From the NCBI RefSeq assembly GCF_007625155.1, contig NZ_VMNK01000006.1, positions 423,769 through 487,768 on the forward strand: 64,000 nucleotides of DNA, given 5' to 3'. Origin of the DNA: Denitromonas halophila (GTDB lineage Bacteria; Pseudomonadota; Gammaproteobacteria; Burkholderiales; Rhodocyclaceae). The notes under the pieces were generated by a model. It saw only the letters and a program-made list of their open reading frames with translations. It did no database searches and was not told where the DNA came from. Below are positions 18,187 to 26,024 of the stretch, piece by piece. Numbering within the stretch: position 1 is the first letter of the stretch; each line of letters opens with the position of its first letter. The position numbers were made by a program, and so were the translations under genes.

Positions 18187-18768
18187 TCAACTGCCCTTTG
18201 GCAGGCGCCCCATCAAATAGAAAGGCTCGTTCGGCGGGGTGCCGGTGAGGTGCACCAGGCGGTTGCTCATGGCAAAGAAGGCGGTGATGGCACCGATGTC
18301 CCAGATCGCCTCGTCGTCAAAGCCGTGCTCGCGCAATACGGCCATGTCGGCGTCCTCAACCGCGCCGCCGTTGGTCGACAGCTTCATGGCGAAGTCGAGC
18401 ATCGCGCGCTGACGCTCAGTGATTTCGGCCTTGCGATAGTTGGTGGCGAGCTGGTCGGCCACCCGTGCATTCTTGGCGCGGATGCGCAGCACAGCACCGT
18501 GCGCCACCACGCAGTACAGGCAGTTACCGGCGCCCGAGGTGGCCACCACGATCATCTCGCGCTCAGCCTTGGTCAGGCCCTCGTTCTTTTCCATCAACGC
18601 ATCGTGGTAGTCAAAAAACGCGCGAAACTCGGCCGGGCGATGCGCCAGCATCAGGAACACATTGGGGATGAAGCCGGCCTTCTCCTGAACACCGAGGATG
18701 CGCTCGCGCACATCGTCGGCCAGGTCGGTGAGTTCGGGCACGGGAAAACGGCTGATACGGTCGGTCAT
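18187..18768 (-). CDS. Peroxidase-related / carboxymuconolactone decarboxylase-like (AhpD-type) protein
   Basis: A 193-residue all-helical AhpD/CMD-superfamily protein of the 'uncharacterised peroxidase-related enzyme' type. The redox motif CLYCVVAHGAVLR (CxxC followed by His) is present near residue 100, flanked by GLTKAEREMIVVATS. Such proteins reduce peroxides or accept electrons from lipoyl proteins. It lies downstream of acuI on the same strand with a hairpin between them, so it may belong to the AcuR-controlled unit. A GGAG-like site precedes the ATG at 18768. Confidence 0.87.
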   Translation of the reverse strand: MTDRISRFPVPELTDLADDVRERILGVQEKAGFIPNVFLMLAHRPAEFRAFFDYHDALMEKNEGLTKAEREMIVVATSGAGNCLYCVVAHGAVLRIRAKNARVADQLATNYRKAEITERQRAMLDFAMKLSTNGGAVEDADMAVLREHGFDDEAIWDIGAITAFFAMSNRLVHLTGTPPNEPFYLMGRLPKGS

Positions 18769-18796
18769 TGAAACACTCCTGGAAATGCCACGGACA

Positions 18797-18821
18797 GCCG
18801 GGCGAGCGCCGCTCGCCCGGC
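18797..18821 (-). terminator. Hairpin between acuI and the peroxidase-related gene
   Basis: A 25-base palindrome with arms gccgggcgagcg / cgctcgcccggc around one base lies in the 60-bp gap. No T tract; it may reduce read-through rather than stop it. Confidence 0.5.
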
Positions 18822-18828
18822 AAAGGGA

Positions 18829-19812
18829 TCAGCGATTCACATCCACCACGACACGGCCGCGGATGGTGCCGGCCATCAACTCGCCGGCGGCGTCGATCGC
18901 GTCGGACAGTGCAATCTCGCGGGTAATGAGCGCCAGCTTGCTCACATCCAGGTCGGTCGCCAGGCGATTCCACGCCTCGATACGCTCCGCCTTGGGCGCC
19001 ATCACGCTGTCGATACCCGCCAGGGTCACACCACGCAAAATGAAGGGCGCGACCGACGACGGAAAATCCATGCCCTGCGCCAGACCGCAGCAGGTGACCA
19101 CACCGCGATACTTGGTGGTGGCGCAGACATTGGCCAGGGTGTGGCTGCCCACCGTATCCACAGCACCGGCCCAACGCTCCTTGCCCAGCGGACGGCCCGG
19201 TTCGGTGAACATGGCGCGGTCCACAATCTCGGCTGCGCCCAGGGTTTTCAGATACTCGCCCTCGGCCGGGCGACCGGTCGAAGCCACCACGGTGTAGCCC
19301 AGCTTGGCCAGAATCGCCACCGCCACGCTGCCCACGCCACCGGCTGCGCCAGTGACCAGAATCTCGCCCTTGTCCGGCGTCACGCCATGGCGCTCGAGCG
19401 CCATCACGCACAGCATCGCCGTGTAGCCGGCGGTGCCGATCGCCATAGCCTGCGCGGGAGAGAACGCTGCGGGCAGCGGCACCAGCCAGTCGCCCTTCAA
19501 GCGCGCCTTCTGAGCCAGGCCGCCCGGATGGACTTCACCCACGCCCCAGCCGTTCAGCACCACCGCGTCGCCGACCTTGAAATCACCGTGCGAACTGGCC
19601 ATCACCGAACCGGCCAGATCCACGCCCGGCACCATCGGAAACCGGCGTACCACCGGCCCCTTGCCGGTAATCGCCAGGCCATCCTTGTAGTTAAGCGTCG
19701 AAAAGGCGACCTTCACCGTCACATCGCCCTCGGGCAAATCCTCGTCGTTCTGGTCCTTCAGTTCGGCGCGATAGCCGGCCTCGTCCTTGTTGATCACGAT
19801 GGCTTTATACAT
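18829..19812 (-). CDS. acuI: Acrylyl-CoA reductase AcuI (YhdH-type MDR oxidoreductase)
   Basis: A 327-residue medium-chain reductase that reduces acryloyl-CoA to propionyl-CoA with NADPH, removing a toxic electrophile. Diagnostic segments are [18 protein letters not shown] [53 protein letters not shown] and the nucleotide-binding [14 protein letters not shown]. The ATG at 19812 has GAGGAG 7-12 bases upstream. It follows acuR on the same strand, and an AcuR-type operator lies 47 bases before its start. A general quinone reductase role is possible, but the adjacent acuR favours acrylate. Confidence 0.88.
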   Translation of the reverse strand: MYKAIVINKDEAGYRAELKDQNDEDLPEGDVTVKVAFSTLNYKDGLAITGKGPVVRRFPMVPGVDLAGSVMASSHGDFKVGDAVVLNGWGVGEVHPGGLAQKARLKGDWLVPLPAAFSPAQAMAIGTAGYTAMLCVMALERHGVTPDKGEILVTGAAGGVGSVAVAILAKLGYTVVASTGRPAEGEYLKTLGAAEIVDRAMFTEPGRPLGKERWAGAVDTVGSHTLANVCATTKYRGVVTCCGLAQGMDFPSSVAPFILRGVTLAGIDSVMAPKAERIEAWNRLATDLDVSKLALITREIALSDAIDAAGELMAGTIRGRVVVDVNR

Positions 19813-19858
19813 AGTGTTCTCCTCTCTCTTCGCGACCCATCGTTGGGGCCAAACCAAT

Positions 19859-19873
19859 TAGACCGACCGTCTA
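19859..19873. promoter_or_regulatory. AcuR-type operator upstream of acuI
   Basis: tagaccgaccgtcta, with inverted arms tagac / gtcta. It is 14 of 15 bases identical to the site at 20539-20553 in front of acuR, which indicates shared control by AcuR. Confidence 0.78.
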
Positions 19874-19891
19874 GCGTCGGTCAAAAAAATG

Positions 19892-20527
19892 TCACCGCGT
19901 GACTGCGGTGAAGAAGCCTTCGGTAAAACAGCGCAGCGGCTTGTCGCTACGCATCAGACGCGCGCGCAGCACCGCGCCTTCCCAACCCACCCAGAAAAAC
20001 GCCGCCCAGTGTTCGCAATCCAGCTCCGGCGCCAGCGTGCCTTCCGCCTGCGCCGTGCGCAAACACTGCGCCAACCGCGCCTGCCAGTCAGCAAACACCG
20101 CCTCCAGCCGATCGCGATACGACTCCGGCAAGGCGCTCACCTCCTGCCCCAGATTGCCGATCAGACAGCCGCGACGAAAGCCATGCCGCGCAATCCCCGC
20201 CGCCGCGTCATCCACAAAATCTGCAATCCGCAACAAAGCCGGTCGATCCGCCGCCAGAAACCAGCGGTCCAGCTTGCGTGCAAAGTAGTCTGCGTAGGCC
20301 GCGATCACCGCATGGCCAAAAGCTTCCTTGCTCTCAAAGTAATGATAGAACGAGCCCTTGGGCACGCCCACCTTCTTCAAGACTTCTTCAATCCCGGTCG
20401 CCGAAAACCCTTTCTCCGTCAGCGTCGCCATACCACAACGCACCAGCGCATCGCGGGTGTCGAACTGCTCATCCTGGCGCTTCGGCGGGCGTCCGCGACG
20501 GCGCGGCTCGGTGTGGGCTTCGGTCAT
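19892..20527 (-). CDS. acuR: TetR-family regulator AcuR
   Basis: A 211-residue TetR regulator closely resembling Rhodobacter AcuR, the acrylate-responsive repressor of acuI and DMSP genes. Key shared segments are LTEKGFSATGIEEVLKKVGV and PKGSFYHYFESKEAFGHAVI in the HTH, then IARHGFRRGCLIGNLGQEVS and WVGWEGAVLRARL in the ligand domain. A basic N-terminal tail (PRRRGRPPKR) precedes the HTH. Its own start is 12 bases from an operator-like palindrome, so autoregulation is likely. acuI is directly downstream with its own operator, in contrast to a simple single-promoter operon. Confidence 0.88.
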   Translation of the reverse strand: MTEAHTEPRRRGRPPKRQDEQFDTRDALVRCGMATLTEKGFSATGIEEVLKKVGVPKGSFYHYFESKEAFGHAVIAAYADYFARKLDRWFLAADRPALLRIADFVDDAAAGIARHGFRRGCLIGNLGQEVSALPESYRDRLEAVFADWQARLAQCLRTAQAEGTLAPELDCEHWAAFFWVGWEGAVLRARLMRSDKPLRCFTEGFFTAVTR

Positions 20528-20538
20528 GAAGTAGACAT

Positions 20539-20553
20539 TAGACCGATCGTCTA
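20539..20553. promoter_or_regulatory. AcuR-type operator upstream of acuR
   Basis: tagaccgatcgtcta, nearly identical to 19859-19873, placed 12 bases before the acuR start codon. A wider gtagac / gtctac pair (20531-20536 and 20549-20554) encloses it. Confidence 0.78.
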
Positions 20554-20773
20554 CAAAAGTAAATCATATCTATCAAGCCATGCCATCGACCAACCCGACG
20601 GTCATTGGCATATTTGCTAAAATCAGCCTAGCTCAACATTCGCGGCCGACGCACTCTTCTGCGAGCAGTCGCCGTATCGTCATCGCCTCTCCATTCATAA
20701 AGCCAACCGGATGAACCCGCGCACTTAAATGAGTGCCGATGGCCGTGATCCCTGATTTGAACGAGCGTCGACA

Positions 20774-22000
20774 ATGGAACCACATGTCCCAACAATGTTC
20801 CTGATGACCATGGTGGTCGCGGCAACAATGTCCGTGGCCGTTGCCGCAGGCGCCTCCACGACACGTCGAGATGGCAGCTTTCTTTGGGCGCTGGCAATCG
20901 CACTCTACGTGCTCGCCTACGCGCTGTTCTCCTTCAGAAACCACATTGATGCCGTTAGCTCCATCATCGTTGCCAATGCGGTTTTTTCTTCCATATTTGC
21001 GACCTTTACCGAAGCACTCTATCAATTCCAGAGGCGCCCGGCCCCGCATTTCTGGATTTGGACGCCGGTCGCGATAACACTCCTTAGCTTTACTATCTTC
21101 CTCGACAGTTTTTCCGCCAGAACAATCCTCAACGGAGCAATCAGCATCGCGCAAATCGTGCCGCTATTGCTGCTCTTGAACCAAGGACGGAAGGTCACAC
21201 CTGGCCGGGGCCAGTACTTTGTCGCGACCGGCTTCATACTGTTAGTACCGTTGTACATACTTCGCGTCGCGCTGACCGCCATGGGAAAGGTGGGAGCGAC
21301 ATCAATGCTTGAATCCGATAGCCTGCAGACCATTTCCTACCTATCGGCGGCGATTTCACTTCCCCTGCTTGGCGTCGGCTTTCTTGTCATGACGAAAGAA
21401 AGGGCTGAGGAACAAAATCATGTTCTAGCGACACTGGATCAACTGACCGGCCTCGCCAACCGACGGAGTATGGACGAGGCGCTGGATAAAGAGTGGCGGC
21501 GAGCAAAGCGCTCCGGACGCCCCCTTACGCTGACCATGATCGATGTAGATCTATTCAAGCACTATAACGATCGCTACGGCCATCAAGCAGGTGACAACTG
21601 CCTGAAGACGTTTGCTCAAATCATCCAGCAAGGGCTGCGGCGAGCGAGCGACTTCCCCGCGCGATACGGAGGCGAAGAATTCATGCTAATCCTGCCGGAC
21701 ACGGATACGAGCTCTGCAAATAAGCTTGTCGAAAAGCTAAGAAAATCCTTGGCATCGCAAAACATACCGCACGAACTTTCTCCTACCGGACGCGTGACTT
21801 TCAGCGCGGGCCTGGCCGCTCTGGAGAACGACACCTATCCGGATTTGGCGAGCTTAATACGAGCCGCCGACGATGCAATGTATCAAGCCAAGCAGAACGG
21901 ACGAGATCAGGTGCGGACCGCGTCGGGCAGCCCTTCACCCCCGGAATCCAACCCGGCCATTTCGACGCAGCCACCGCAACCGTCTGCGGCACTGACATAA
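20774..22000 (+). CDS. Membrane-anchored diguanylate cyclase (GGDEF)
   Basis: A 408-residue protein with about six to seven hydrophobic helices (residues 5-215) and a C-terminal GGDEF domain (about 225-385) that makes cyclic di-GMP from GTP. The active site reads RYGGEEF at residues 297-303, and the product-inhibition I-site RASD lies exactly five residues before it, so activity and feedback look intact. DQLTGLANRR and DVDLFKHYNDRYGHQAGD are canonical. The Pro/Ser-rich tail after residue 385 is disordered. Base composition and codon use are visibly less GC-rich than the neighbours, suggesting later acquisition. Confidence 0.93.
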   Translation: MEPHVPTMFLMTMVVAATMSVAVAAGASTTRRDGSFLWALAIALYVLAYALFSFRNHIDAVSSIIVANAVFSSIFATFTEALYQFQRRPAPHFWIWTPVAITLLSFTIFLDSFSARTILNGAISIAQIVPLLLLLNQGRKVTPGRGQYFVATGFILLVPLYILRVALTAMGKVGATSMLESDSLQTISYLSAAISLPLLGVGFLVMTKERAEEQNHVLATLDQLTGLANRRSMDEALDKEWRRAKRSGRPLTLTMIDVDLFKHYNDRYGHQAGDNCLKTFAQIIQQGLRRASDFPARYGGEEFMLILPDTDTSSANKLVEKLRKSLASQNIPHELSPTGRVTFSAGLAALENDTYPDLASLIRAADDAMYQAKQNGRDQVRTASGSPSPPESNPAISTQPPQPSAALT

Positions 22001-22111
22001 GAAACCCAACCCGCGCACCAATGTTGCCGCCCGACTTGGCCCACCTCAAAGCCCCCAAGCGCCAATCTCGGCTAACATCCGCCGCTGATCAAACCACTCT
22101 CAGGAACCCCG

Positions 22112-22786
22112 ATGAAACGCACCCTGCTTTCCGCTGCACTGATGACCCTGTCCCTGGCTGCCCATGCGGGCGATCCCATCGAACTGAAAACGCTTGAGCA
22201 GAAAATCGGCTACGGCGCCGGCATGCAGATGGGCCAGACGCTGGTGCAGAGCGGGATGGACATGGACGAGGCGGCGGTGATTCAGGGTTTGAAAGATGCG
22301 CTGGCTGGGCGCGACCCGCGCCTGTCGGGACGTGACATGCGCGAGGCCTTTGTGATCGGGCAGGAGAAGGCCGATCAGAAGAAGATCATGCGCGGCCAGG
22401 CGAACCTGGACGAAGGCCTGGCCTACCTGGCGAAAAACGGCAAGGAAAAGGGCGTGATCACCACGAAGAGCGGCCTGCAGTACAAGGTGCTCAAGGCGGG
22501 TACGGGCAAGACGCCGAGCAAGGATGATACGGTGGTGACGCATTACACTGGCAAGCTGCTCGACGGCACCGTGTTCGACAGCTCGCGCGAGCGCGGCGAA
22601 CCGGCAAGCTTCCAGGTAAGCCAGGTGATTTCCGGCTGGACCGAAGTACTGCAGCTGATGAAGGAAGGCGCGCGCTACGAGGTGGTGATTCCGTCCGAGC
22701 TGGCCTATGGCACCTCGGGCGCAGGCGGCAAGATCGGCCCGAATGCGGCGCTGATCTTCGACGTCGAGCTGATTTCGGTAAAGTAA
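22112..22786 (+). CDS. FKBP-type peptidyl-prolyl isomerase, exported
   Basis: A 224-residue Mip/FklB-type prolyl isomerase. A signal peptide (residues 1-20, ending SLAAHAG) is followed by an FKBP-N dimerisation domain with KIGYGAGMQMGQTL and helical stretches, then the FKBP domain (about 125-224) with VVTHYTGKLLDGTVFDSS and ELAYGTSGAGGKIGPNAALI, ending FDVELISVK. It should catalyse proline isomerisation during folding of periplasmic or outer membrane proteins. It is a single gene with a terminator directly after it. Confidence 0.95.
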   Translation: MKRTLLSAALMTLSLAAHAGDPIELKTLEQKIGYGAGMQMGQTLVQSGMDMDEAAVIQGLKDALAGRDPRLSGRDMREAFVIGQEKADQKKIMRGQANLDEGLAYLAKNGKEKGVITTKSGLQYKVLKAGTGKTPSKDDTVVTHYTGKLLDGTVFDSSRERGEPASFQVSQVISGWTEVLQLMKEGARYEVVIPSELAYGTSGAGGKIGPNAALIFDVELISVK

Positions 22787-22792
22787 TCCCGG

Positions 22793-22819
22793 TGGCCGTC
22801 CGTCGTGGACGGGCGGCCA
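22793..22819. terminator. Hairpin terminator after the FKBP gene
   Basis: Arms tggccgtccgtc / gacgggcggcca with a 3-base loop (one G-U pair) start 7 bases after the stop and end 11 bases before the convergent yjdM-like stop, so it may serve both genes. Confidence 0.75.
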
Positions 22820-22829
22820 TTCAATGATT

Positions 22830-23171
22830 TCAGGCTTTGCGCAGGTAGCAGGCCTTGAGCATGAAGCTGCCGGCGTCGGTTTTGCAGTCGACTTCATGAT
22901 CGCCGCCGACGAGGCGGATTTTTTTGATCTTGGTGCCGACCTTGAGCGTGGTGGAGGAGCCCTTCACCTTCAAATCCTTGATCAGCACCACCGAGTCGCC
23001 ATCGGCCAGCACGGTGCCGTTGGCATCCTTGACCTCGCCATCGCCGCTGGCCTCGGCCGTTGCGGCCTCATCCGGCGACCATTCGTGGCCGCACTCGGGA
23101 CAGACCAGAAACTCGCGATCAGGGTAGGTATGCGCGCTGGCGCATTGCGGGCAAGGGGGCAGTTCGTTCAT
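22830..23171 (-). CDS. YjdM/PhnA-family zinc-ribbon protein
   Basis: A 113-residue protein of the YjdM (formerly PhnA) family. An N-terminal zinc ribbon has two CxxC pairs (CPQC and CPECGHEW), followed by the conserved C-terminal beta domain with VKDANGTVLADGDSVVLIKD and GSSTTLKVGTKIKKIRLV. Despite the old name, phosphonate use is not shown for these proteins and no phn gene is near. The ATG at 23171 matches the family start; an extension to 23270 is not supported. Function remains uncertain. Confidence 0.9.
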   Translation of the reverse strand: MNELPPCPQCASAHTYPDREFLVCPECGHEWSPDEAATAEASGDGEVKDANGTVLADGDSVVLIKDLKVKGSSTTLKVGTKIKKIRLVGGDHEVDCKTDAGSFMLKACYLRKA

Positions 23172-23263
23172 GGCGGCGTCCGGCGAAAAGGTAGAATTGG
23201 CCGACAGGGTAGGCGCTGGCACGGCACAGGGCAAGCGCCACCCGCCCTTGAAGAGTAAGCACA

Positions 23264-23503
23264 ATGGCAAACACCCAGGCCAACAACCCGCTGCACGGCA
23301 TCACCCTCGAACGCATCGTGACCGAACTGGAGGCCTATTATGGCTGGGCCCAGCTCGGCCGGGCGGTGAGCATCCGATGCTTTACGCACGACCCGAGCAT
23401 TGCGTCGAGCCTGAAATTTTTGCGCCGTACGCCATGGGCGCGCGAGCAGGTCGAGGCGCTGTATGTGGATATGCTGCGCGACCAGAACACCCCGGACAGA
23501 TAA
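23264..23503 (+). CDS. VF530-family DNA-binding protein
   Basis: A 79-residue protein of the VF530 (DUF2132) family, a small helical fold reported to bind DNA. It contains [40 protein letters not shown] and [14 protein letters not shown], which cover nearly the whole family consensus. It starts 92 bases from the divergent yjdM-like gene and is followed after 12 bases by a small acidic protein gene, likely one transcript. Cellular role unknown. Confidence 0.9.
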   Translation: MANTQANNPLHGITLERIVTELEAYYGWAQLGRAVSIRCFTHDPSIASSLKFLRRTPWAREQVEALYVDMLRDQNTPDR

Positions 23504-23515
23504 GAGACTGACGGC

Positions 23516-23713
23516 ATGACCTACGAAGAACACCTGGATGAAGTCACGACGCTGATCGTCGAAAAGTACGAACTCGAAGACGAGGCGGCCATCGCGATGG
23601 TGATGCGCGCCCAGGACGACGAATTCTTTGTCGGCCATGACGACGATGAATCGATATGCACGCTGGACCGCGCACACCAGGACGCCAAAGCCATCTTCGC
23701 CAAGTATCAATAG
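23516..23713 (+). CDS. Small acidic protein of unknown function
   Basis: A 65-residue protein rich in Asp and Glu (about one third acidic), beginning MTYEEHLDEVTTLIVEKYEL and ending AHQDAKAIFAKYQ. I do not recognise the family. It lies 12 bases after the VF530-type gene on the same strand and has sensible codon use and a predicted helical content. An acidic partner of a DNA-binding protein is conceivable, but only the adjacency suggests it. Confidence that it is a real gene is moderate. Confidence 0.65.
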   Translation: MTYEEHLDEVTTLIVEKYELEDEAAIAMVMRAQDDEFFVGHDDDESICTLDRAHQDAKAIFAKYQ

Positions 23714-24073
23714 GGTCAGCACCGGCCAACCGTAGCGGGCCGAACCCATCCGGCGCCTGAGGCGACGACTCCCCATACCGCACCGCTGCGCTCGCGCCAT
23801 GTCGGCCAGCGGGACCCAAGCCCGCACATGGGCGAGACGTTCGCCAAGCGGCTCGCCTTGCCAAAGCCCGGCCCCTCTGATCCAATGACTGCTCCGAGGT
23901 GTAGCACCAAGGCCAGAACCGGTTTCATGTTCCAGCCTGGCGCAAAAGAACGAGGCATGTGACACCGCCCCGCGCGGCCCTCGAGTGCTTGACCTTTGTC
24001 GTGCCATTCGCCCGCGGGAATCCTCCCATGGTCAAGCCGGGTGTCATGCCTTTTCTATTTGTGGAGAACTCCC
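23714..24073. other. Intergenic region before the RRM gene
   Basis: 360 bases in which I find no credible gene. Open frames on the minus strand are low-complexity and continue antisense through the two small genes. The last 60 bases (from about 24010) lead into the RRM gene and probably hold its promoter and leader; leaders of such RNA-binding protein genes are often regulatory. Confidence 0.5.
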
Positions 24074-24436
24074 TTGAGCAAGAAGCTTTATGTCGGCAAC
24101 CTGGCCTACTCGGTCACCAATAGCGACCTCGAAGAAATGTTTGCGCCCTTTGGCGCCACCAGCTCGGCCCAGGTCATCATGGATCGTGACTCCGGCCGCT
24201 CCAAGGGCTTCGGCTTCGTCGAAATGAATTCGGACCAGGAAGCGGAAGCGGCGATTGCGGCGCTCAACGGCAAGGATGCCGGCGGCCGCAGCCTGATCGT
24301 AAACGAAGCGCGCCCGCAAGCGCCGCGTACCGGCGGTGGCGGCGGCTTTGGTGGCCGTGGCCCGGGTGGCGGTGGTGGCGGTCGCAACGGCGGTGGTGGC
24401 TTTGGCCGCAGCGGTGGCGGTGGCAACCGCTACTGA
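24074..24436 (+). CDS. RNA-binding protein with one RRM and a glycine-rich tail
   Basis: A 120-residue single-RRM protein. RNP2 is LYVGNL (residues 5-10) and RNP1 is KGFGFVEM (about 45-52), followed by DAGGRSLIVNEARP and a Gly/Arg-rich tail with GGGGFGG-type repeats from about residue 85. Such cold-induced RNA-binding proteins occur in cyanobacteria and many proteobacteria and bind single-stranded RNA. The start is TTG at 24074, supported by GGAG seven bases upstream and by the family N-terminus (x-S-K-K-L-Y-V-G-N); an in-frame ATG at 23996 would add an implausible tail. Confidence 0.92.
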   Translation: MSKKLYVGNLAYSVTNSDLEEMFAPFGATSSAQVIMDRDSGRSKGFGFVEMNSDQEAEAAIAALNGKDAGGRSLIVNEARPQAPRTGGGGGFGGRGPGGGGGGRNGGGGFGRSGGGGNRY

Positions 24437-24445
24437 GCCTGACGG

Positions 24446-24479
24446 GCTGGCGGTCTCGGTGCGCCGAGCAGCCGCCAGC
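24446..24479 (+). terminator. Two-tier hairpin after the RRM gene
   Basis: Outer stem gctggcgg / ccgccagc and inner stem ctcgg / ccgag form a 34-base structure 10 bases after the stop, followed by a T-rich stretch (gtgtgttctgattccc). Likely terminator, possibly leaky toward the next small gene. Confidence 0.6.
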
Positions 24480-24538
24480 GTGTGTTCTGATTCCCTATCA
24501 CTCACCGGCCATCCAGCCGACACAAGGAGAATGATCTC

Positions 24539-24724
24539 TTGGCAAAACCCAATTATCAATTCGAAAAGCGCCAGCGCGATCTGGCCAAGAAGCGCAAGCA
24601 AGACGAAAAGCGTCAGGCAAAACTGGCCAACAAGGCCGCCGCCGACGGTAACAACAACGATCAGAATGGCCCGGATAACAACGCCGACGCCAACGCAGGC
24701 GACACGAATCCGCCGAACGCCTGA
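24539..24724 (+). CDS. Small lysine/arginine-rich protein
   Basis: A 61-residue protein starting with a strongly basic helix (FEKRQRDLAKKRKQDEKRQA) and ending in an Asn/Asp/Ala-rich acidic tail. Similar short proteins beginning MAKPNYQFEKRQ are common in betaproteobacteria without known function. The start is TTG at 24539 with AAGGAG ten bases upstream; an ATG eight bases before is in another frame. The charge pattern suggests nucleic acid or ribosome association, which is inference. It follows the RRM gene in the same direction. Confidence 0.75.
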   Translation: MAKPNYQFEKRQRDLAKKRKQDEKRQAKLANKAAADGNNNDQNGPDNNADANAGDTNPPNA

Positions 24725-24758
24725 ACCTGACTCGCGGCGCGCGCGTGGCGAGCGGCGC

Positions 24759-25490
24759 TCAGTCTTGGGTCAGCGTCATCAGGATGTCGGCGTACCAGGC
24801 GCAGTTGAGCCCGAGCGCCTCGTCCACTTCGAGATCACGCTCACCCACGTCGAGCCGGGCCGAGTGCACGCCGAGCAGCATCCACGGCAGATCGCCGAGG
24901 TCGGCTGAGGGCTTGGCCACCCGCATGACGACCGGCGCGCCGCTGGTGCCGCGATGGGTGCGGGCATCGGTCAAAAAATAGCCCTTGCCCTGAAAGCGCA
25001 AGCCGAAGGACGAGGCGATGATCGCCTGGCGCACCACCGGCATGTGGTTCAACGTGTCGTGAAAGCCCAGCGGAAACCCCACCACCAGCAAGGATGAGCC
25101 GACCTCGACCTGATCGAGCTGGCTCAGCAGGTGTTTGGGCGTAAAGGCTCTGAACGAGGTGGTTTTCGGTAGGGCGGCGCGGTCGATTTCAAGCACCGCC
25201 ACATCCACCTCCCCGGCCGAGTCCTCGGCCTGCCGCCAGGCGCTCTTGCCATCGCGGTACAACAGCATCGAAAAGCCGGTCGACTCCGCGTTGTTGGCCG
25301 TATTGGTGTGCAGTTCGATCTCGATGCGGTTCGGAAAATGCCCGCTCGGCTCATCGAACATCACATGGCGGCTGGTCACCAGGAACAGGCGGTCATCGCG
25401 TTCGAAGTAGAAGCCGGTGGCGTTGGTCAGGCCGCGATCGCCGTCGAACGTCAGAATTCGCGGGGTGGTCAGAAGAATGGTTTCGATCAT
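24759..25490 (-). CDS. Trypsin-like serine peptidase (S1 fold), no signal peptide
   Basis: A 243-residue protein with a complete chymotrypsin-type catalytic triad: His42 in LVTSRHVMF, Asp96 in EVDVAVLEID and Ser183 in HRGTSGAPVV. There is no signal peptide or membrane segment and no PDZ domain, so unlike DegP it appears cytosolic. The ATG at 25490 is favoured, since the upstream in-frame part to 25724 lacks family similarity. The substrate is unknown; the fold is also used by non-degradative scaffold proteins. It is divergent from arfB, sharing a 129-bp intergenic region. Confidence 0.85.
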   Translation of the reverse strand: MIETILLTTPRILTFDGDRGLTNATGFYFERDDRLFLVTSRHVMFDEPSGHFPNRIEIELHTNTANNAESTGFSMLLYRDGKSAWRQAEDSAGEVDVAVLEIDRAALPKTTSFRAFTPKHLLSQLDQVEVGSSLLVVGFPLGFHDTLNHMPVVRQAIIASSFGLRFQGKGYFLTDARTHRGTSGAPVVMRVAKPSADLGDLPWMLLGVHSARLDVGERDLEVDEALGLNCAWYADILMTLTQD

Positions 25491-25619
25491 GGTGGCACCC
25501 GAAAGAACGTCCTGCGTCCGGCCCGGACAACGCGCCGTCGAAGCAACCCATGCAATGCAGGACGCATCGCATGGCGAATCCTTTCTACAATAGCATCTCG
25601 CCCCCCACCCATTCCGCGC

Positions 25620-26024
25620 ATGCACCCACCCATCCAGATTCCCGCCGACGAGATCGAGATCACCGCCATCCGCGCGCAAGGCGCGGGGGGGCAGAACGTC
25701 AACAAGGTCTCGAACGCGGTGCATCTGCGCTTCGACATCGGCGCCTCATCGCTGCCCGACGCGGTCAAGGCGCGTTTGCTGGCACGTGGCGATCAGCGCA
25801 TCAGCAAGGACGGCGTGGTGATCATCAAGGCGCAGGCGTTTCGCAGCCTGGAAAAGAATCGTGCCGAGGCGATACGCCGGCTCGAAGAGCTGATCGCCAG
25901 CGCGGCGGTCGAGCCCAAGACCCGCCGCGCCACACGCCCGACCCGCAGTGCGGTCAGGAAGCGACTGGAAAGCAAGACCCGGCGCAGCGCCATCAAGGCC
26001 GGCCGGGGTCGGGTCAGCGAATAG
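25620..26024 (+). CDS. arfB: Peptidyl-tRNA hydrolase ArfB (ribosome rescue)
   Basis: A 134-residue homologue of E. coli ArfB (YaeJ), which releases stalled nascent chains from ribosomes that lack a stop codon. The catalytic GGQ motif is at residues 23-25 ([18 protein letters not shown]), and the C-terminal tail is rich in Lys/Arg ([19 protein letters not shown]), the part that enters the empty mRNA channel. The start at 25620 gives the family length; an upstream frame to 25308 is not similar. The 3' end overlaps the convergent fghA gene by 11 bases. Confidence 0.94.
   Translation: MHPPIQIPADEIEITAIRAQGAGGQNVNKVSNAVHLRFDIGASSLPDAVKARLLARGDQRISKDGVVIIKAQAFRSLEKNRAEAIRRLEELIASAAVEPKTRRATRPTRSAVRKRLESKTRRSAIKAGRGRVSE

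Noticed and set aside
22830..23171. Phosphonate utilisation gene phnA
   Set aside because: The family name is historical; no phn genes occur in the window and the zinc-ribbon protein has no shown phosphonate activity.
23168..24007. 279-codon minus-strand frame across the small genes and the gap before the RRM gene
   Set aside because: It overlaps the VF530 gene antisense and its part in the gap is low-complexity; no start signal or family likeness.
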